Of a stretch of 15,951 nt of DNA, positions 1-8,710 are shown piece after piece; the stretch's first letter is position 1; every line of letters starts with the position of its first letter. The translations under genes and the position numbers were made by a program. Below the pieces are notes generated by a model. The model was not told the origin of the DNA, searched no databases, and was given only the letters and a program-made list of their open reading frames with translations. Location of the stretch: assembly GCA_003118195.1 (NCBI GenBank), contig BEXV01000428.1:6883-22833 (forward strand). Reading direction: 5' to 3'. The DNA is from Hemicentrotus pulcherrimus. Its lineage: Eukaryota > Echinodermata > Echinoidea > Camarodonta > Strongylocentrotidae.

Positions 1-354
1 TTTCAACCGCGACAACGATCACTGCATATTGTAGGATCGCATATGCTTCCAATATGTTCATTTGAACCAAATTCATGACCCCATACCAAAACTTTGTGAT
101 ACCTTTAAAAAACGGAACCTTTGTTTTTGGAATTCGTCAACAAGAACACAAAGTGGTGGCAAAGGGTTTATTCGACGGATGGTAAGGGGTTTATCCGACG
201 GTAAAAAAAGAAGGAAAACTTCCCCTCTCTTTTTATTCTTTAGTTTTATATGTCACGTCTAGTTTAATTTCTATGCCCTCGCAAACTACCTTTTCTCCTT
301 CTGATATGGGTCAGGAAAACATTACTTACGAAGAAAGGAGCAAAGATAATAAAA
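1..354. other. Unique AT-rich sequence, no gene seen
   Basis: I see no recognisable gene, RNA or repeat family here. A short frame at 62-262 does not begin with ATG and its product is rich in K, R and F without any motif. Two nearby copies of GGGTTTATYCGACGG (about 164-178 and 186-200) form a small local direct repeat. The stretch ends at a GA microsatellite. Confidence 0.5.
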
Positions 355-372
355 GAGAGAGAGAGAGAGAGA
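355..372. repeat. (GA)9 microsatellite
   Basis: Nine uninterrupted GA dinucleotides follow an A-rich stretch. This is a simple sequence repeat, probably length-polymorphic, with no visible coding context. Confidence 0.95.
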
Positions 373-439
373 ATGGGATTAGGGCGATAGAAGGACGACT
401 TTTTGGAAAGTCTTCAAAGGATTAGTCTACTTTAAGGTA

Positions 440-463
440 ATATCGGCTATTTACAGCCGATAT
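440..463. repeat. Perfect 9-bp inverted repeat (hairpin)
   Basis: ATATCGGCT at 440-448 is exactly complementary to AGCCGATAT at 455-463, leaving a 6-base loop (ATTTAC). No U-tract of bacterial terminator type follows, and the surroundings are eukaryotic in texture. It may be a chance palindrome or a relic of a small inverted-repeat element. Confidence 0.8.
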
Positions 464-1425
464 AAAGAATAGACGTTTAAACCGTATTAGTCCAAACTGC
501 CATATGATCCTAGATTAGTTTAAAAGTAACCTCTGAGCAAATTATTCTTTCAAGGAGGAAATTAACCAAATATAAATAGGTAGGATTTTTTACGCTTAAA
601 TATCTCACGGGTGATCTTAGAATTTGTATATTATACTTAATAAATGAATAACTATTCGGAATGTTATTTACATTTTATTTTATCTGATATGTTATTGGCA
701 GTTTTATTAAGAACTACAAATCGAGCAAAGTCTTGTACCGAAAGTTCACACTCATTCTATGATTGTGATATCTAACACATTTTAATTCACAGGATACTTT
801 ACTTGAACCAGTGCAGTAGCTGCTTCCACCTTTAAGAGAAGTAACATATCTTTAAAATGAAATCTGAGTGTGATCAATTCTTTGATGAGGCTATCGCGCA
901 ACCCTCAGTACACCAACAGGGAATACTTTTATCAAGCTAATATGGGATTGGCTTGCGTAAATAGGTTACCGCAGATACAAAATATTGATTGCAAAGTTTT
1001 AACGTGCCTCGATCTTGACTACTCGTATAGGCCTCTAAGTACATTTCGGAGAAAATTTATAGAGTTTGGGTCGCATTTATAGTATATCGATTTCAGCCAC
1101 GCGCTCGAAAAAGAAATGGGTGAAAATAATTGATTATATAATCTGAAAGATGCCCCAATTTCCTAGTTAACAGTAGATTTCGGAGAAGAAAAAAATACGT
1201 TTTTTGTTTCTTAACAAATAAACTAGTTGTATCTCGTTTTAAAGCAGTGCCATATATTTCAACACAACGTTCTTAAAGTATTAATTGCACAGATATTGTA
1301 AAGTGATGATATTCAACCTAATATGGAAACAATACCTCGCCCTTACAACTTTATTTCCACTTACCTGAGCTAAACGCACAGACAAATATGGGATGTATAA
1401 ATTAAATTTCGGCAATCAGTACCGC
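464..1425. other. AT-rich sequence without recognisable features
   Basis: Both strands are interrupted by frequent stops. The longest frame (870-1082, plus) begins at a GTG, not an ATG, and its 70-residue product shows no motif or low-complexity bias. I find no repeat, RNA or promoter that I would defend. Confidence 0.5.
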
Positions 1426-1495
1426 CCTCTTCCCACTCTCCCTTACCTTTTTCTCTTTTTGTCTTTTTCCTTTTTTTTTTGTAGGGGGGTGGGGG
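1426..1495 (+). repeat. Polypyrimidine tract switching to poly-G
   Basis: A run of C and T of about 55 bases (1426-1480, including T10 at 1471-1480) is followed by GTAG and then G6-T-G5 (1484-1495). The pyrimidine tract plus TAG resembles a splice acceptor, but the downstream frames close quickly. I therefore treat it as low-complexity sequence. The abrupt C/T to G change gives strong local strand asymmetry. Confidence 0.6.
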
Positions 1496-1763
1496 TGTAA
1501 TTCGGTTGGGATAAGTAAGCCTTGTCCCCATTAGCAGCCCTTAGTTGTGGTGAAGGGTGAGGGTGAGGACGCAAAGAGCATCTGGCTGATGTCTTAATGA
1601 GATCCGAGGGTTTTCGGTGACACAGAGACAGAGATTAAGAATGTCAAAATGACAGCAATCGTAATGTTTCAGATGGTGCTTGCTTGTAACCTGACAGCTT
1701 TATCACGTTCAAGGCCATGAGCATCACGACAATCTCATGTTCAACATTCATATTTTTACTGCC

Positions 1764-1981
1764 TTTAAAGATGAATTTGATTCCTGGTCATGCAATTACA
1801 TTATGAAAGAGACTGCATGACAAGTAACCGGAAAAGACAGTGCACGTAAGAATCGGAGTACGTTGTGAGGTTTTGTTATCATTTAGATTGATACGAAATT
1901 GGCTCATTCTTGTTAAAAGTCATAATGCAGTGCACACAGAAATGGGTATGTGGGACTGCAAACTTTATGTGCCATGAAAAT
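1764..1981 (+). repeat. Dispersed repeat, copy A (partner at 14601-14826)
   Basis: The first 50 bases align without gaps to 14601-14650 with 42 identities by eye. Seven of the eight differences are transitions. A second match (TATGTGGGACTGC at about 1948 versus TATATGGGACTAT at 14793) is collinear at nearly the same spacing, so the two copies are about 218 and 226 bases long. In the shared reading frame (FKD..D.WSC...KET) six of the eight substitutions change the amino acid, which argues against a conserved protein. It is most likely an old interspersed repeat of unknown class. Confidence 0.55.
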
Positions 1982-3209
1982 TTAGTCCTAACTTACCAGG
2001 TATTTCAGGTAATATTATAAAAATGAACACGATGAGAGTGTTTGATGAGAGTGTTTGGAGAGCAATAATGACCATGGGACATATCTTAAAATTATATTCT
2101 TCCAAACGTCCATTCTTCCAGACTGAGAAAGCTCACAAATTGCTTTTCTAATATTTACCAGAACTCAACTTCTTTGATACAGGTGATCTTTAGCCTCGGA
2201 AAAAACGAGGTGAATTATTTTGTTGAAAATGACAGACTCTAGATGAAATGACCCATATCTGCAAGGAAGTTGTGACATTTGTCCCCTTTCCATTTTGTTA
2301 ATGACTGTGTTATGCTTTTTATATCACACGAGGTTACCCCCTTCGTCGTAATTAATCAATGTTCCACATAATTCCATTACGATATGGTCTCCGGTTAGTA
2401 TCCTATATGCTTTTTCATTCTCATTTTTATCATCTTCTTCCCTTTCTTCTCCCTTTCGACTGTATGTGAAATAATTCCGAGTAGGCTAAAGGAAACAATA
2501 GTACCTGTACATGTGTTTTCGTTATTGAACATTTATGATGGATATATACTCAAATCTTTCACATGTTGTCGCTTTCCAGATTTTTGTGAGTTCATTTCTT
2601 TATCTGTTATCTATCTTGCCATTCAATCGTATTTCTATAGAACGACAAGGTACGTTGGAAGATGGTTACGTGTATTGGTTGTTGAATTTTAAAATAAGAC
2701 AACTTAGAACAGTAGAAATAATTACCTCAATACAAAAATAACATCGCAAGAAGACGAAAAAAAATCACAAAATACAAGGTAGAAAGAATAATGCAGATCA
2801 GGAAATAAACGTAAGGAAAGTTTACTTATAACATGAGCCGACTTGGTTTATGATGGCTATCTTTTGAACGAAAACATTATCATTGAAAGGACACAATTGA
2901 TATTATTTGTGTTGTGATTTAAGAATTTGCGATACCTATGAATTCTCACAATTTATTCCATGCCTAATAATGACGCTTTTAGAATGAATGTTGACATGTT
3001 TATCTAGGAATTCATTTCCATTCCTGTATCTCAACAATTGCCCTTTGCCTGAACCTACAAATTGGTATACATCTACCTAGGATTCATGAAGTTGTTGATT
3101 AAAAGTCAGGGTGTTAGGATATTGAGAAAGTGTGTTTTCCCATGAGGGTTAAGTAGTCATTCTGTCCATCTTGAAGTTATTCTTGATTATACACTGTGCA
3201 ATCATTCAG
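1982..3209. other. AT-rich sequence with one 13-bp tandem duplication
   Basis: GATGAGAGTGTTT occurs twice head to tail at 2031-2043 and 2044-2056, a perfect local duplication. Otherwise the stretch is featureless. The plus frame at 2535-2741 has an ATG close to its start and gives a 68-residue hydrophobic product with no family resemblance. It is probably a chance frame in T-rich DNA. Confidence 0.5.
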
Positions 3210-3610
3210 AACGACTAGAAACGGAGAGAAAGGTGGAAAACATACATTATGGAGAAAGTACATATTAAGACGTACAAGTAGAAAATAATAGAAGAAGAAA
3301 AGAGTGAACGTAACAAAAAGAAAATATATAGAAGAAGAAAGAGATGAAAAACAGGAAGATAAGATGAGATAAAAAGGGCAAAAGGGGAAAGGTAATAATT
3401 TTGGAATATTTTGTAAAGGAGAAAGATGAAAAAAGAAGCAAGCGATATTAAAATTATATTAGGTCTATTAGAGAAATAGTAATAGTCGATATTAGAAGAA
3501 AAAAAAGTTAGATATATGGAAGAAGATAAAAATAAAAAGCAAGTTCAGGGGAACAAAAGAACGGGAATGAAGATAAAGGGATAATACAGGTTAGAGAAGG
3601 GAAAAAGACA
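3210..3610 (+). repeat. Purine-rich low-complexity tract
   Basis: For about 400 bases the plus strand is dominated by A and G. AGAAGAA, GAAAGA and GGAAGA units recur (for example near 3290, 3330, 3495 and 3520), with occasional short pyrimidine breaks. This looks like a decayed GAA/GA-type simple repeat. Such strand-asymmetric DNA can adopt unusual structures, but no function is visible. Confidence 0.75.
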
Positions 3611-3834
3611 TCTTCTTGCAGTCAGCATTCAAGCACATGATTTATAGTGTCACTCACTCCAGACTTGACGTAACGAAATTAATGAAGTCATGAACAACTC
3701 ACTATAAATGTCATTTCCGAGAACATCGAATCCCCCGGTAAGCAGTCTTGTACGCTTTTAAATCTCATTGCATTGAACTCTAAAGCATGCTTGTGATTCC
3801 ATAAGAAAGCTTGCAATATGTCATTGTGGGACAT

Positions 3835-3855
3835 CATGTGACAAAGTCACGTGAC
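3835..3855. promoter_or_regulatory. Paired E-boxes including GTCACGTGAC palindrome
   Basis: CATGTG at 3835-3840 is followed by the perfect 10-base palindrome GTCACGTGAC at 3846-3855. GTCACGTGAC is the known optimal site of the bHLH-zip MiT/TFE factors (the CLEAR or M-box motif) and is also bound by USF-type factors. No gene start is recognisable nearby, so regulatory use is inference. GTGAC and GTCAC on either side of AAA can also pair as a short hairpin. Confidence 0.4.
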
Positions 3856-3969
3856 CCACTAACTTTTGGTATCATACCAAGGCCCTCTTGAGTAAAATGT
3901 AGCACATAAACGCAACGAAACACATAACATGCAAGAAAAAAATGATTGGTCACACTTCAATGATTGCTT

Positions 3970-4385
3970 ACTTTTTGTATACACTTTATTAACATTATTG
4001 CATTTTTGTCTAGACAAAGCTTTGTTGGTCCCTCGGAAGTGAACATACGCTCTCAGTGGATGGAACCTCCTATTTTCAGTAAAATGTTAAAAACAATCGA
4101 CTACGACGCATCGAAATTACAATTACGTCGTTGATTGACCGTGTATAATAAATGTATTTTTTCTTTTAGACACCTTGTATAATGATGCAATATAAATTTT
4201 GTTAGTCCTTTGGAAATTCGCATTGGGAATGGATTCGTATTTTCCGCATTCTACGACGACGCATGCGAATTTTGAATGCAGTTTTAAACACCATATTTTA
4301 GACACCTATGTCGTTTTCTAGACACCCTGTATACCGATGCACGTTTTCGTTGGTCCCTGGGAGTGGATTGATGTCCGATCATAGC
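3970..4385 (+). repeat. Degenerate tandem repeat, about 2.5 units
   Basis: The landmark GTTGGTCCCT recurs at 4024, as GTTAGTCCTT at 4201 and again as GTTGGTCCCT at 4349, giving unit lengths of about 177 and 148 bases. Each is preceded by a related segment (TTTAGACACCTTGTATAATGATGC before unit 2 and TCTAGACACCCTGTATACCGATGC before unit 3, with a weaker version before unit 1). The first two are followed by CTACGACG-type sequence with CGCAT (around 4100 and 4250). The landmarks keep the same order, so this is a diverged tandem duplication, not chance. No protein is encoded. Confidence 0.45.
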
Positions 4386-4739
4386 ATATCATCTGATATC
4401 GTCTTGTTAATCTCAGTTGATGAAAGTCAGTTTCAGGTCACATCAACCTCTTCCGGAATATTCCATCCCCTTCTTCCGCCCCTCAAATATATCACGTATA
4501 AGTAACAGGCATAACGATACCAACAAACAATAAACGAAGTTTAGTTCTCTTTTTAAAGCTATGAATGGATACATAATTTACTATCACTGACTGTAGATAA
4601 CCATAATTCACAAAACTCTCTCTTGCTTCACTCGATCGCAAATAGCCCTAAATGAGTTTGGTAGAGTCAAACAAAGAAGAAAATGGATAAGAGTTTATAA
4701 GATGTCTTTATTATTTTTCAGTAAGAATAATTATGAAGA
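4386..4739. other. Sequence without recognisable features
   Basis: I see no gene or repeat. The plus frame at 4308-4505 runs over from the preceding tandem repeat and has no motif. Confidence 0.5.
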
Positions 4740-4850
4740 AACATAATAAGAAAGAATAAACGAAAAAGAAGAAGTAGAAGGAGGAGGAGAGGAAGGAGGA
4801 GAAGACGAAGGAGAATGAAGACGATGAAGAGGAGGTCAATGGAACGTTGA
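4740..4850 (+). repeat. GAA/GGA-rich polypurine tract
   Basis: This is nearly all A and G, with repeated GAAGAA, GGAGGA and GAAGACGA units around 4770-4835. It is low complexity. About 150-200 bases downstream lies a polypyrimidine tract (4990-5232) with approximately complementary CTTCCTCC/TCCCTCC blocks, so the two could pair with each other. Confidence 0.85.
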
Positions 4851-4989
4851 ATGAATGGATACTGCTCTTCATCAATTAATCGGATCTGGTTGCGTGTGCC
4901 TCTTTGTCAACATCATCCAATAGCTGCTCTAATCCAGGCAACACTAACACCATACCGACAGACACAGACTTATGCCCTGGATCTACCCT

Positions 4990-5232
4990 TCTACACCCAC
5001 CCCCCCCAAATCACCCTCTCTCTCTAACTTCCTCCCTCCATCCCTCCCTCTCTATGTTGGTGTGCGTCAGCTGTGTCTGTCTATCTCTCTCCCACTCCGT
5101 CACTTTCGTTGGCTTTCAGTCTGTCTGTCTGTCTGTCCCTCTATCTCTCCCCCTCTCTATCTATTTCACTCTCTCTCACGTTGTCTATATCTGTCTGCCG
5201 GTCTCTGTCTGTCTGTCTCTCTACATATTTCT
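4990..5232 (+). repeat. Polypyrimidine tract with TCTG, TCTC and TCCC units
   Basis: The region consists of CT dinucleotides, TCCC blocks (5033-5052) and short TCTG runs (about 5120-5138 and 5200-5218). Three overlapping open frames cross it, but their products are monotonous L/S/P/C strings produced by the pyrimidine repeats and are not genes. Confidence 0.9.
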
Positions 5233-5756
5233 CAGTAGCACTACTAAACTTGATGGGGTATATTTATAACAAACTTTGTCCAAAAGGTGCGCCATTGAAT
5301 CTCTAAAGCCAGTTAGAATGTATATACTGTTTTCTCATTTATTTTCTTCCCTGTACTTGTTTTCCATTGATGTCTATTGAGGAGGAATAGCTCAACAGAT
5401 TGCCTCTATCTTTTTCCTTCATTCCACTTCTTCCACGCGTGAGTGTAAGTTCTTGCCCCGTCATCTCCTCCATGTTTCTTAACTGCACTTTAGTAATGTC
5501 GTCTTAATGGCTCACGAGTGATATTGCTTTTTGTGCCCTGTGTATAAAGGTCTATAGATATTACATAGCGTTGCATCTTCCATATTACCTCTCTTTATAT
5601 CTTTTGAATTTTTTACCTTTAACATAAACCATCCCCTGGTAGCCTTGATAGCCCATATCATCATCAGCAGATGTTCCACTGCCTCCATCTGTAAGATCAA
5701 ATTCGTTTAATTCCTTTCCGCCGAAGATGCGATCTCCGTAACGAGAAGACACAACA
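5233..5756. other. Sequence without recognisable features
   Basis: There is no gene, RNA or repeat I can support. The minus frame at 5512-5700 gives a 62-residue product without a motif. TAGCTCAACAGA near 5388 loosely resembles a tRNA A box, but no B box follows. Confidence 0.45.
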
Positions 5757-5762
5757 ACAATC

Positions 5763-5915
5763 TAATGGCGGATCGAGGATTATCTCTGGGGGGGGGNAGA
5801 AAGAGAGAGGTCCGAAAATTCAGTGGCAAGCAAAAAGTTTAAATCAGCCGCAAATTATTGTCTTCCTCCTCCCCTTGCCCTCCCTCGGTGCCCCTTCCCC
5901 CTGGATCCGCCACTG
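5763..5915. mobile_element. Short non-autonomous inverted-repeat element (MITE-like, possibly hAT-type)
   Basis: The left end reads TAATGGCGGATCGAGGA and the right end, on the opposite strand, CAGTGGCGGATCCAGGG. They share TGGCGGATC-AGG. The hexamer ACAATC flanks the element directly on both sides (5757-5762 and 5916-5921), a candidate target-site duplication. The 153-base interior carries a G9 run ending in an ambiguous base (5797) and a C-rich right half, with no transposase. CAGTGGCGGATCCAGG-like ends are, from memory, common in small hAT-like elements of marine invertebrates. hAT insertions normally duplicate 8 bases, so the 6-base match is either a decayed duplication or a sign of another class. 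An open frame at 5823-6038 crosses the right end and is not a gene. Confidence 0.5.
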
Positions 5916-5921
5916 ACAATC

Positions 5922-6505
5922 AGTGATGCAATGGGTTCGAGTGAGGGCGCGCGCGCTGAGCTCTTGGGCTGCAGGGCAGGAAACCCGACACGCTGGATCG
6001 CGTGTCTTGCACAATATTTTGAAGAAGTTTCATATTGATAATGTAGATTAATTGTGATGGGAGTAGATATCCTCTCACCTCTTTATTACTAATGTCAGCC
6101 CTCCACGATCCGACGCATGTGTTTGTAATAGTATAAACGCTTTCCCGGGAGTGAAAAGTTCGATGAAGTTAAAGCAACAATAAAGAGATAGTTATCTTCC
6201 TCTGAATATAATAACGTCAATTATTTTAATCGAACTTAGTCATAAAGCAATCGATATCCTTTGAATGTTCATTACTCTGAATTGTTTATTATTGTCATTA
6301 TCTGATTATCATAATGGTACAATTAATAATTAAGTAACAATCTAGAGAAAGATAACACAAAAAAATCATCATTTTACTTAAAGCTTTCTCTTTCGACCTA
6401 CGTCGAGTAAACATGTACTTGCTACTAATGCCCTGTCCAGTGAGCAATCATAATGGAGCTAAAGTCACTGTAATAATACCAAAGCTCACCAGAATATTGC
6501 TTCGT
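5922..6505. other. Mostly featureless; short CpG-rich patch
   Basis: A GC-rich patch (about 5938-6003) contains GCGCGCGCGC at 5947-5956 and stands out from the AT-rich surroundings. It lies immediately outside the small element. The rest is AT-rich with no gene or RNA. Confidence 0.45.
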
Positions 6506-6630
6506 ATTAGGCGGATCAAGGAGAAAAAATGATCCGCCTCCCCTTTTTGAAAGCCGAGTCAGGAAAGAATGCCCCTAGTTAGCATTTTGCACACCCCATC
6601 CGATCCCAATTTATTCCAGATCCGCACCTG
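6506..6630. mobile_element. Decayed relative of the GGCGGATC-ended element
   Basis: The left end contains GGCGGATCAAGGA (6510-6522) and the right end, reverse-complemented, CAGGTGCGGATCTGGA (6615-6630). ATATTGC occurs on both sides (6494-6500 and 6631-6637), but the left copy is about five bases from the expected terminus, so this is a doubtful target duplication. The left end also forms a perfect 10-bp hairpin, 6509-6518 with 6530-6539 (AGGCGGATCA/TGATCCGCCT). This suggests a partial inverted duplication of the terminus or a nested second end. No coding content. Confidence 0.3.
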
Positions 6631-7376
6631 ATATTGCGCAACAAATGGGATGAGTAAAACCTACTTACTACACCTATGTCGAGACAGACAACTATAAGTA
6701 AAATCTAAAGTCACCGAGCCTCTCAACCTCTGGATTATATTAACTAGTTATATCTTTTATTATACAGAGTATAGTTTTTTCTAAATGGGTTATCAGTCAT
6801 TGTCATTAGTATGCAGATTGCATTTGATGGATAGCAAAGTAATTACAGAACATCCTAATGTTTTTGTGTAACATTATGCAAGTAATTCTGTTCTGAAATC
6901 AGATATAAAGAGTATTCTGACCCTTTTTCATATTATGTCATGACATACTGTCACGTAGTATAGTAGGCCTACTACCTAATTTTAATGCAGAATATGCAAA
7001 CATGCAGGAAATGCATTCCCATAAGGTAGAACATTCGAAAAATTCATATCACAGACGAAGAATGAAATGAATATTCCAGAAATGTTTTGGGGTCGGTATA
7101 CCGCGCTGCACCCGAGGCAAAAGTACACGTAAATCTCGTGCAATGGCTCTTTTATTGGCCTACCACGCAATCTACCTCCTACTGTAAATTACTTTACCAA
7201 ATCTATATTTTTGTGGGCGTATGAATATCATAATAATTGTGACTCGCTATTCATGTTTTTAGTCTGTTTTTCTATTCCCTTTTATTTTAAGTTTATGTTT
7301 CTCCTGCCTCTCCACTTTCTAATGATTTTCCTCATTTTCCCCTTTGTGTCTTACATCAATATCACTGGTTTTATTT
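6631..7376. other. AT-rich sequence; 14-bp palindrome TAGTAGGCCTACTA
   Basis: TAGTAGGCCTACTA at 6961-6974 is a perfect palindrome built on the TAGGCCTA-type motif that recurs in the window (also 12609-12617). No gene is seen. The minus frame at 6982-7170 and the T-rich plus frame at 7211-7435 have no motif, and the latter runs into the TC microsatellite. Confidence 0.5.
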
Positions 7377-7408
7377 ACACACACACTCTCTCTCTCTCTC
7401 TCTCTCTC
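7377..7408. repeat. Compound microsatellite (AC)5(TC)11
   Basis: Five AC units at 7377-7386 are followed without a break by eleven TC units at 7387-7408. Confidence 0.95.
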
Positions 7409-7598
7409 TATTTAGTGCTGCACTCTAACCATTAACCACTATAATCATTAATGTGAACATTATATGTCAGGCTATCCTTACCCTCCCCCCACAAAAATTC
7501 AAACAAAACAAACGTACAAGCTGACAACGCACACATTTAGATTTAGGAAAAATCATTAGCTTACTACACGACCGAACGTGGAAAACACACCTGGATCG

Positions 7599-7685
7599 TG
7601 TAACATAGAAATCGATTTGCGATCAATTGTAAAGATTAGCTGTTTCTCAGTTTCGCTAAAATCGATTGTAAGTATTTATGTTACA
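7599..7685. repeat. Interrupted inverted repeat around AATCGATT
   Basis: TGTAACATA at 7599-7607 is complementary to TATGTTACA at 7677-7685. Inside each arm lies AATCGATT (7610-7617 and 7660-7667), itself a palindrome. The arms align with a gap of about seven bases. It could be the skeleton of a very small foldback element or a chance arrangement, and no target duplication is evident. Confidence 0.3.
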
Positions 7686-7724
7686 TTGCCTTAACGATAT
7701 GTTATCCATGTCTATTTAACGTGA

Positions 7725-7755
7725 CACGTGGTCTAGTCTAGCCGTTTTATAAAAG
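7725..7755 (+). promoter_or_regulatory. E-box plus TATA-box arrangement
   Basis: CACGTG at 7725-7730 lies 17 bases before a consensus TATAAAAG at 7748-7755, spacing compatible with a core promoter starting near 7780. No open frame of note follows, and other TATAAAAG matches occur at 13275 and 15628 in this AT-rich window. It is offered only as a candidate. Confidence 0.2.
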
Positions 7756-8394
7756 AGAAAAAGGGATGCTATAGGGAGCAATTTTCCCTCTTAGAAATGT
7801 CATACCTCTAAAAGTATGAACCAAAATCATTAATACAATGATGAATAGGATTATCTGTCAGTCAGCTTTTATGAATATAACGACATTGATGTCAAGTGAA
7901 TGTTATGATGCCAAACTGGAAAAAATTACGAAAAGGGGTCTTTGGATTACAGGATTTTAGTTATCTTTTATCTAAATAAAGTCCAAATTACCATTATGAC
8001 ACAGTCCAACATAAAGTGACTGAGTCTTTAAGAAATATACATTCGAATGTCAAGTATCATCAAACAATCAATCAACACTCGGCTTATTTTTTGAATATGA
8101 TATCAAATGCATCAGAAATTTGAATTTAATACGAAATATAGTGAGAAAGCTCTCACTGGCTTCGCTCCCTCGTTCAGGATAATTAGAATAAAGTTGCGGC
8201 TGTGGTAGATTTTCAAGTTTTTAAAATCAATACTCAAACTTCGCTCCTTTCCCCCAAATGGATTTTCGGGCGATAACTCCCGGGATAACTCCAACGCAAG
8301 CAAGGGTCAAGTTCATTGTTTCCTTAACTGAACTGCGTATATCACCGTAAACTCAGATTTATGATCACCCCAACCCCCCCNAAAAAAATCCAAG
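7756..8394. other. Sequence without genes; small duplications
   Basis: GGATAACTCC-like units repeat at 8272-8292 and CTTCGCTCC occurs twice (8162 and 8239). An ambiguous base at 8381 ends a C7 run. The minus frame at 8112-8303 has no recognisable domain. Confidence 0.45.
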
Positions 8395-8613
8395 ATGTGT
8401 CGACTAGTTAAGCATTTAAACCTGATGAGTCTGTGTGGAAACATTTGTCAGATTGTTAGCGAGCTAACACAGAAATGTCCCCACCTGAAGAAAGTGAATT
8501 CTCCCACTTTCCATGTTTACGCCGCTGACTGTGCCTTACGGGCTTACATGAATGTGTTAGAGATCATCGATAACCATCAAAGTCAATTTCATATCATTAA
8601 ATCTATTTTCTAA
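8395..8613 (+). CDS. Weak leucine-rich-repeat-like open frame (possible exon or pseudogene fragment)
   Basis: An ATG at 8395 opens 72 codons. Residues 3 to about 34 (RLVKHLNL..LC.NI..IVSELTQKCPHLKKV) follow the spacing of one cysteine-containing leucine-rich repeat of the kind in F-box/LRR proteins: LxxLxL, a Cys/Asn, then a helix ending in CPxLxxL. The remainder is unremarkable. CAAG precedes the ATG after a C-rich tract and could act as a splice acceptor. No further repeats, F-box or neighbouring exon are visible, and no donor stands out. It could be a lone exon, a decayed fragment or chance. The resemblance is to one short pattern only. Confidence 0.15.
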   Translation: MCRLVKHLNLMSLCGNICQIVSELTQKCPHLKKVNSPTFHVYAADCALRAYMNVLEIIDNHQSQFHIIKSIF

Positions 8614-8710
8614 TTTCATTTTAATTCAATTGTCTACCGCAATCGACAAAATCCGCCATCGGCACTCTCTCACGTAGACACTGCCGACAGCTCAATACCC
8701 CAGTCCCACC

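Noticed and set aside
440..463. Hairpin as a bacterial transcription terminator
   Set aside because: No T-tract follows, there is no gene upstream, and the whole window has eukaryotic texture.
1426..1483. Polypyrimidine tract ending in TAG as a splice acceptor
   Set aside because: The shape is right, but the following sequence is a G6-T-G5 run, all frames close soon after, and no exon-like product follows.
4322..4333. ACACCCTGTATA as a Tc1/mariner-type terminus
   Set aside because: No inverted partner or TA-flanked second end was found, and the motif is explained as a landmark of the local tandem repeat.
4904..5306. Three overlapping open frames of 77-121 codons
   Set aside because: Their products are L/S/P/C/V strings from CT- and TCTG-repeat DNA. 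Open frames are expected in such sequence because stop codons need A.
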